From positions 1 to 64,000 of the forward strand of contig JAUNGG010000017.1 in NCBI GenBank assembly GCA_030524635.1: a DNA stretch of 64,000 nt, read 5' to 3'. Numbering within the stretch: position 1 is the stretch's first letter; each line of letters starts with the position of its first letter. Below the pieces are notes generated by a model. The model did no database searches. It saw only the letters and a list, made by a program, of their open reading frames with translations, and had not been told where the DNA came from. Source of the DNA: Lachnospiraceae bacterium (lineage in GTDB: Bacteria; Bacillota; Clostridia; Lachnospirales; Lachnospiraceae). Shown here piece after piece: positions 59,673-64,000 of the stretch. The translations under genes were made by a program, and so were the position numbers.

Positions 59673-61286
59673 TTAGCAGTTAGTCTGGCCGTATTTCACT
59701 GCCGCCTCAATAAATCCGCGGAACAGAGGATGGGGCCGGTTTGGTCTGGATTTGAATTCCGGGTGAGCCTGGGTGGCTAAAAACCATGGGTGGGATGGGA
59801 TCTCGATCATCTCCACGATCCGTCCGTCAGGAGAAAGGCCGGAAAGCATCATGCCGTTTTCGGTAAGGACATTCCGGAAATCATTATTGACCTCATAGCG
59901 GTGTCTGTGCCGTTCCTCGATGTGCTCAGAACCGTAAAGCTGATAAGCCCTGGATTCTGGATTCAGGTCACATGGATAGGAGCCAAGCCGCAGGGTGCCG
60001 CCGATATCTTCAATTCCTTCCTGGTCCGGCATCAGGTTAATCACCGGATGGGTGGTCAGAGGATTCAGTTCCACACTGTGGGCATCGCTGTAATTCAGCA
60101 CATGGCGGGCAAACTCCACGATGGAGAGCTGCATGCCCAGGCACAGGCCCAGGAAGGGGATCTTGTTTTCACGGGCGTACTGGATGGCATCGATCATGCC
60201 CTCAATGCCCCGGTCACCGAAGCCGCCGGGAACCAGAATGCCCTTAACATCCTTTAAGATCTCTGCCACATTGTCCTTGTTGACCTGCTCGGAATCCACC
60301 CACTTGATATTGATGGAAACATGATTGGCCACGCCGCCGTGCTTCAGCGCTTCCACAACGGAAATATAGGCATCGTGGAGAGCTGTGTACTTGCCCACCA
60401 GGGCAACGGTCACTTCCTGCTTCGGATGCTTCCATGCATAGATCATGGATTCCCACTCTGCCAGGTCGGGAGCCGGGCAGTCTAAGTTCAGACATTTGCA
60501 TGCAACTTCAGCCAGGTGCTCTTGTTCCATGGCAAGAGGAGCCTCATATAATACATCTACATCCAGATTCTGGAGAACATGATCCTGGGGTACGTTGCAG
60601 AAGAGGGCAATTTTCCCCCTAATGTGGTCGTCGATCGGGTGCTCGGAGCGGCAGACAATGATATCTGGCTGGATTCCCATGCCCTGCAGGTCCTTTACGC
60701 TGGCCTGGGTCGGCTTGGTCTTTAACTCGCCGGAAGCTTTCAGATATGGAATCAAGGTAACATGGATCAGGATGGCATTGCCAGGGCCCACTTCATGCTG
60801 GAACTGGCGGATCGCCTCTAAAAACGGCTGGCTTTCGATGTCGCCTACGGTACCGCCTACCTCGATAATGGCGATCTCTGTGTCGGTGGTGCTGTAATTG
60901 CGGTGGAAGCGGCTCTTGATCTCATTGGTAATATGGGGGATTACCTGTACCGTGCCGCCGCCGTAGTCGCCGCGGCGCTCCTTCTGAAGCACGCTCCAGT
61001 AGATCTTTCCAGTGGTGACGTTGGAATTCTTATTCAGGCTTTCATCGATAAAACGCTCGTAGTGGCCCAGATCCAGGTCAGTCTCCACACCGTCATCGGT
61101 GACGAACACCTCGCCATGCTGGATCGGGTTCATGGTGCCGGGGTCAATGTTGATGTAGGGATCAAATTTCTGCATAGTTACCTTGTAGCCTCTTGCCTTC
61201 AGCAGGCGGCCGAGGGAAGCGGCAGTGATGCCCTTTCCCAGACCAGAAACAACGCCTCCGGTGACAAAAACATACTTTACTGGCAT
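59673..61286 (-). CDS. pyrG: CTP synthase
   Basis: 537 residues from the ATG at 61286, preceded by AGGAGGTAC; in-frame codons upstream do not match the family. The synthetase domain has [20 protein letters not shown] and [20 protein letters not shown]. The glutamine amidotransferase domain has FLGLCLGMQ with the nucleophile Cys, and a C-terminal HPEFKSRP. It makes CTP from UTP and glutamine. The leader is ~100 bases; TATAAT on the minus strand near 61396 may be its -10 box. Confidence 0.96.
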   Translation of the reverse strand: MPVKYVFVTGGVVSGLGKGITAASLGRLLKARGYKVTMQKFDPYINIDPGTMNPIQHGEVFVTDDGVETDLDLGHYERFIDESLNKNSNVTTGKIYWSVLQKERRGDYGGGTVQVIPHITNEIKSRFHRNYSTTDTEIAIIEVGGTVGDIESQPFLEAIRQFQHEVGPGNAILIHVTLIPYLKASGELKTKPTQASVKDLQGMGIQPDIIVCRSEHPIDDHIRGKIALFCNVPQDHVLQNLDVDVLYEAPLAMEQEHLAEVACKCLNLDCPAPDLAEWESMIYAWKHPKQEVTVALVGKYTALHDAYISVVEALKHGGVANHVSINIKWVDSEQVNKDNVAEILKDVKGILVPGGFGDRGIEGMIDAIQYARENKIPFLGLCLGMQLSIVEFARHVLNYSDAHSVELNPLTTHPVINLMPDQEGIEDIGGTLRLGSYPCDLNPESRAYQLYGSEHIEERHRHRYEVNNDFRNVLTENGMMLSGLSPDGRIVEMIEIPSHPWFLATQAHPEFKSRPNRPHPLFRGFIEAAVKYGQTNC

Positions 61287-61471
61287 AACGGGTACCTCCT
61301 CTAAAAAAGTATGAGCACTCAAAGAAGCCATCGGCAGCATCCTTGCAGCCGGCCTTCCAGGAGCACTCGGTATGTGGGGATTAAAAAATAACTTAGATAT
61401 TATACAACTCCCGTAAGCAGAAATCCATATTTTTTTATAAAAATTTTAAGTTTTTTCCGCTGTGTTTTTCT

Positions 61472-61500
61472 TGATTTATGGGGAGACTGACACTATAATG
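61472..61500 (+). promoter_or_regulatory. ftsH promoter
   Basis: TTGATT, 17 bases, TATAAT, about 100 bases before the ftsH start. Confidence 0.75.
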
Positions 61501-61601
61501 GTATAGAATGGCGCGAGGAATAACCAGCTGCAGGCTTTGGAGCAGGGTTAAGCTTGTCAGGCTGGGTGATCAGCGCATTCAGATGGAGGAGCGAAACATT
61601 T

Positions 61602-63638
61602 ATGGACAATAACAATACACCAGACAATAACAGTAAGCTGCCGAAAGGCAGTCAGACCATACTGATATGGGCGGTGGCTGCCCTGATCACATTTCTGGTC
61701 ATCAGTCTGATGCGGGATGCTGTGACGAAGAATTCCACTCACGAATTCCTTTACAGCGAATTTGTACAGATGGTTGACAGGGGACAGGTGGAAAGCGTAA
61801 CCATTTCCGGTTCCAATATTGAGATCGAGCCTACCAGAGAGGTGAAGCAGGCCTACCCGATGGTAAAATATTTCTACACCGTGCGTGTTTCCGGAGATAC
61901 CGACCTGGTGCCGCAGCTTCGGGCAGCCGGGATTCCCTTCCACGAGGTGAAGCAGGATACCAGTATGATCCTGGAATCCATCATCAGCTTTGTGATCCCA
62001 TTCCTGTTCATTGTCATATTTATGAACTTTATGATGAAGCGGATGGGCGGCGGAGGCCTGATGGGCGTAGGAAAGAGCAATGCCAAAATGTACGTCCAGA
62101 AGGAAACAGGTGTGACCTTCCAGGATGTGGCCGGTGAGGATGAGGCGAAGGAATCCCTGACTGAGATCGTGGATTTCCTGCACAATCCTGCCAAGTACAC
62201 CCAGATCGGTGCCAAGCTGCCCAAGGGCGCACTGCTGGTTGGGCCGCCAGGTACCGGTAAGACGCTGCTGGCCAAGGCAGTGGCAGGCGAGGCACATGTG
62301 CCCTTTTACTCCCTGTCCGGTTCCGATTTTGTGGAAATGTTTGTGGGCGTGGGTGCATCCCGTGTCCGTGACCTGTTTAAGCAGGCCCAGGAGTCTGCAC
62401 CATGTATTATTTTCATCGATGAGATCGATGCCATCGGCAAGAGCCGTGATTCCCGCTACGGCGGCGGCAATGACGAGCGGGAGCAGACCTTAAACCAGCT
62501 TCTGTCCGAGATGGATGGATTTGATTCCTCCAAGGGACTTCTGGTTTTAGGCGCAACCAACCGTCCGGAGATTCTGGACCCGGCTCTGCTTCGTCCAGGC
62601 CGTTTCGACCGCCGGGTAATTGTAGATAAGCCGGACATCAAGGGCCGCGTGAATATCCTGCGGGTACATTCCAAGGATGTGCTGCTGGATGATTCCGTAG
62701 ATTTCGAAGAGATCGCTCTGGCCACCTCCGGCGCAGTAGGCGCCGACCTTGCCAATATGATGAATGAAGCCGCGATCAATGCTGTGAAGCATGGCCGGAA
62801 AGCCGTTTCCCAGAAGGACTTATTTGAGGCAGTAGAGGTAGTGCTGGTAGGCAAGGAGAAGAAGGACCGCATCTTAAGCAAGGAGGAGCGGCGCATCGTA
62901 TCCTACCATGAGGTGGGCCACGCTTTAGTCAGCGCTCTCCAAAAGGACGCAGAGCCGGTTCAGAAGATCACCATTGTACCTCGTACCATGGGAGCTCTGG
63001 GCTATGTAATGCAGGTTCCTGAGGAAGAAAAGTACTTAAACACAAAGAAAGAGATTCATGCCATGCTGGTAGGCTATCTGGCAGGACGCGCGGCGGAGGA
63101 ACTGGTATTCGACACCGTCACCACCGGCGCTGCCAATGATATCGAACAGGCCACCCGCCTGGCCCGCGCCATGGTGACCCAGTACGGTATGTCCGAGAAG
63201 TTTGGTCTCATGGGTCTGGAAACCAGAGAAAACCAGTACCTGTCCGGCCACACTGTAATGAACTGCAGCGATGCCACCGAGGCCGATGTAGATAAGGAAG
63301 TTATGGCGATCCTGAAGGATGCCTACGAGGAAGCGAAGCGCCTGCTCAGTGAGAACCGTGAAGCTATGGACAAGATCGCAGAATTCCTGATCGAGAAGGA
63401 AACCATTACCGGAAAAGAATTTATGAAGATCTTCCGGGAAGTGACAGGAAAGGTTGAGGCTCAGCATGCAGATAATGCTTCCCCTGCCGGTGCAGGCGGA
63501 CAGCCGACGTGGGAACCGCCAAGCTTATCGGGGCAGGGTTCCCAGGGAATGCAGCAGCCGATGCAGGGACAGATCCCTCAGAGGGAGCAGCAGCCAGGAG
63601 ACGATGTGTCTGGCGGCATGTATCAGAATGAGCAGTAG
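61602..63638 (+). CDS. ftsH: ATP-dependent zinc metalloprotease FtsH
   Basis: 678 residues from ATG 61602, after GGAGGAG. Two membrane helices lie at ~18-37 and ~114-136. The AAA+ domain has [18 protein letters not shown] and [14 protein letters not shown]. The zinc protease site is [11 protein letters not shown] (~435), with a downstream Asp ligand. A Gly/Gln/Pro-rich tail (~630-678) ends the protein. It degrades membrane and regulatory proteins from the inner face of the membrane. Confidence 0.96.
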   Translation: MDNNNTPDNNSKLPKGSQTILIWAVAALITFLVISLMRDAVTKNSTHEFLYSEFVQMVDRGQVESVTISGSNIEIEPTREVKQAYPMVKYFYTVRVSGDTDLVPQLRAAGIPFHEVKQDTSMILESIISFVIPFLFIVIFMNFMMKRMGGGGLMGVGKSNAKMYVQKETGVTFQDVAGEDEAKESLTEIVDFLHNPAKYTQIGAKLPKGALLVGPPGTGKTLLAKAVAGEAHVPFYSLSGSDFVEMFVGVGASRVRDLFKQAQESAPCIIFIDEIDAIGKSRDSRYGGGNDEREQTLNQLLSEMDGFDSSKGLLVLGATNRPEILDPALLRPGRFDRRVIVDKPDIKGRVNILRVHSKDVLLDDSVDFEEIALATSGAVGADLANMMNEAAINAVKHGRKAVSQKDLFEAVEVVLVGKEKKDRILSKEERRIVSYHEVGHALVSALQKDAEPVQKITIVPRTMGALGYVMQVPEEEKYLNTKKEIHAMLVGYLAGRAAEELVFDTVTTGAANDIEQATRLARAMVTQYGMSEKFGLMGLETRENQYLSGHTVMNCSDATEADVDKEVMAILKDAYEEAKRLLSENREAMDKIAEFLIEKETITGKEFMKIFREVTGKVEAQHADNASPAGAGGQPTWEPPSLSGQGSQGMQQPMQGQIPQREQQPGDDVSGGMYQNEQ

Positions 63639-63674
63639 ATAATTATGATGTTGGGGGAAAGGCGGATAGTTGTT

Positions 63675-64000
63675 ATGGTAAAGGAATTCGTGAATAAATG
63701 CCGTTCCTACCGCAGATTTTACGAGGATCAGCGGATCGCGGAGGAGCAGTTAAGAGAATTGGTGGATCTGGCAAGGATGACGGGATGTACAGCAAATTCC
63801 CAGGCATTGAAGTACCGTCTGGTTCATACGGAAGAAGAATGTGAAAAGCTGTTCCCGCAGATTACCTGGGCAGGAGCACTGCCGGATTGGGATGGCCCGG
63901 GAAAAGGAGAGCGGCCTGCCGCCTATATCGTCATCTGCTGCGATCAGACGTTGGGAAAAAATAAGATGTGGGACGAAGGCATTGCCGCTCAGACCATCAT
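63675..64000 (+). CDS. Nitroreductase-family protein, 3' end outside the window
   Basis: At least 108 residues are present. It begins MVKEFVNKCRSYRRFYEDQR, the FMN-binding opening of nitroreductases, and continues LARMTGCTANSQALKYRLVH. The last codons in the window (MWDEGIAAQTII) match the cofactor-loop region of the family. It would reduce nitro compounds, quinones or similar with NAD(P)H. It lies 36 bases after ftsH. Confidence 0.8.
   Translation, partial: MVKEFVNKCRSYRRFYEDQRIAEEQLRELVDLARMTGCTANSQALKYRLVHTEEECEKLFPQITWAGALPDWDGPGKGERPAAYIVICCDQTLGKNKMWDEGIAAQTI

Noticed and set aside
61557-62297. 246-codon minus-strand frame
   Set aside because: A shadow of the ftsH N-terminal half.
1-64000. 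tRNA or rRNA genes
   Set aside because: No cloverleaf-like or rRNA-like stretch was noticed; the integration site is a protein gene, not a tRNA.

Overview
The window looks like a Gram-positive gut Clostridia chromosome, most likely Lachnospiraceae. The evidence is the rimP-nusA-rnpM-ylxQ-infB-rbfA-nrnA-truB-ribF order, AGGAGG ribosome binding sites, and Lachnospiraceae-type accessory families such as DUF5688 and DUF3848-like proteins. The species was not determined.

Layout. (1) Positions 1-3080 hold the end of a sialic-acid catabolic operon: N-acetylneuraminate lyase (partial), a sodium:solute symporter and an RpiR regulator. (2) Positions about 3262-35399 are a 32-kb integrated element. It splits an ABC-transporter permease gene: the last 36 codons lie at 3155-3262 and the first ~250 codons at 35398-36148, both on the minus strand, and joining them restores one reading frame. 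A large serine recombinase sits at the right end and an excisionase-like protein near the left end. No relaxase, type IV secretion or capsid gene was recognised. (3) Positions 35398-38681 hold the broken permease, its ABC ATPase, an M20 amidohydrolase and a hotdog thioesterase. (4) Positions 39046-49726 hold a reductive acyl-CoA cluster: two acyl-CoA dehydrogenases, a family III CoA transferase, EtfBA/FixAB, an acyl-CoA ligase and two transporters. A LysR regulator follows at 49996. (5) Positions 50955-59357 hold the nusA-infB translation operon. (6) Positions 59352-64000 hold a small CxxC protein, pyrG, ftsH and the start of a nitroreductase.

Inside the element there are several parts. A primase-helicase-like protein (6174) and a second helicase (30731) suggest autonomous DNA processing. 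A recombination module carries DUF932, an Rpn-type nuclease, a RadC-like protein, a YqaJ exonuclease, a DUF3848-like protein, a Rad52-like annealing protein and DUF5688. There are three NTPases of the AAA/STAND/DUF4143 kind, and decayed DUF4143 pieces near both ends.

The most interesting part is 11197-18418. A WYL regulator is followed by a Ycf46-like AAA+ ATPase, a 519-residue protein that combines a possible PD-(D/E)XK core with a glycine-zipper membrane region and a cationic tail, and four small proteins. These four end in the same ~20-residue C-terminal motif (consensus D-T-E-S-T-x-L-N-M-E-R-V-S-E-C-I). I read this as a candidate undescribed conflict or defence system, in which the tail could be a recognition tag for the ATPase or the effector. 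That function is inference only.
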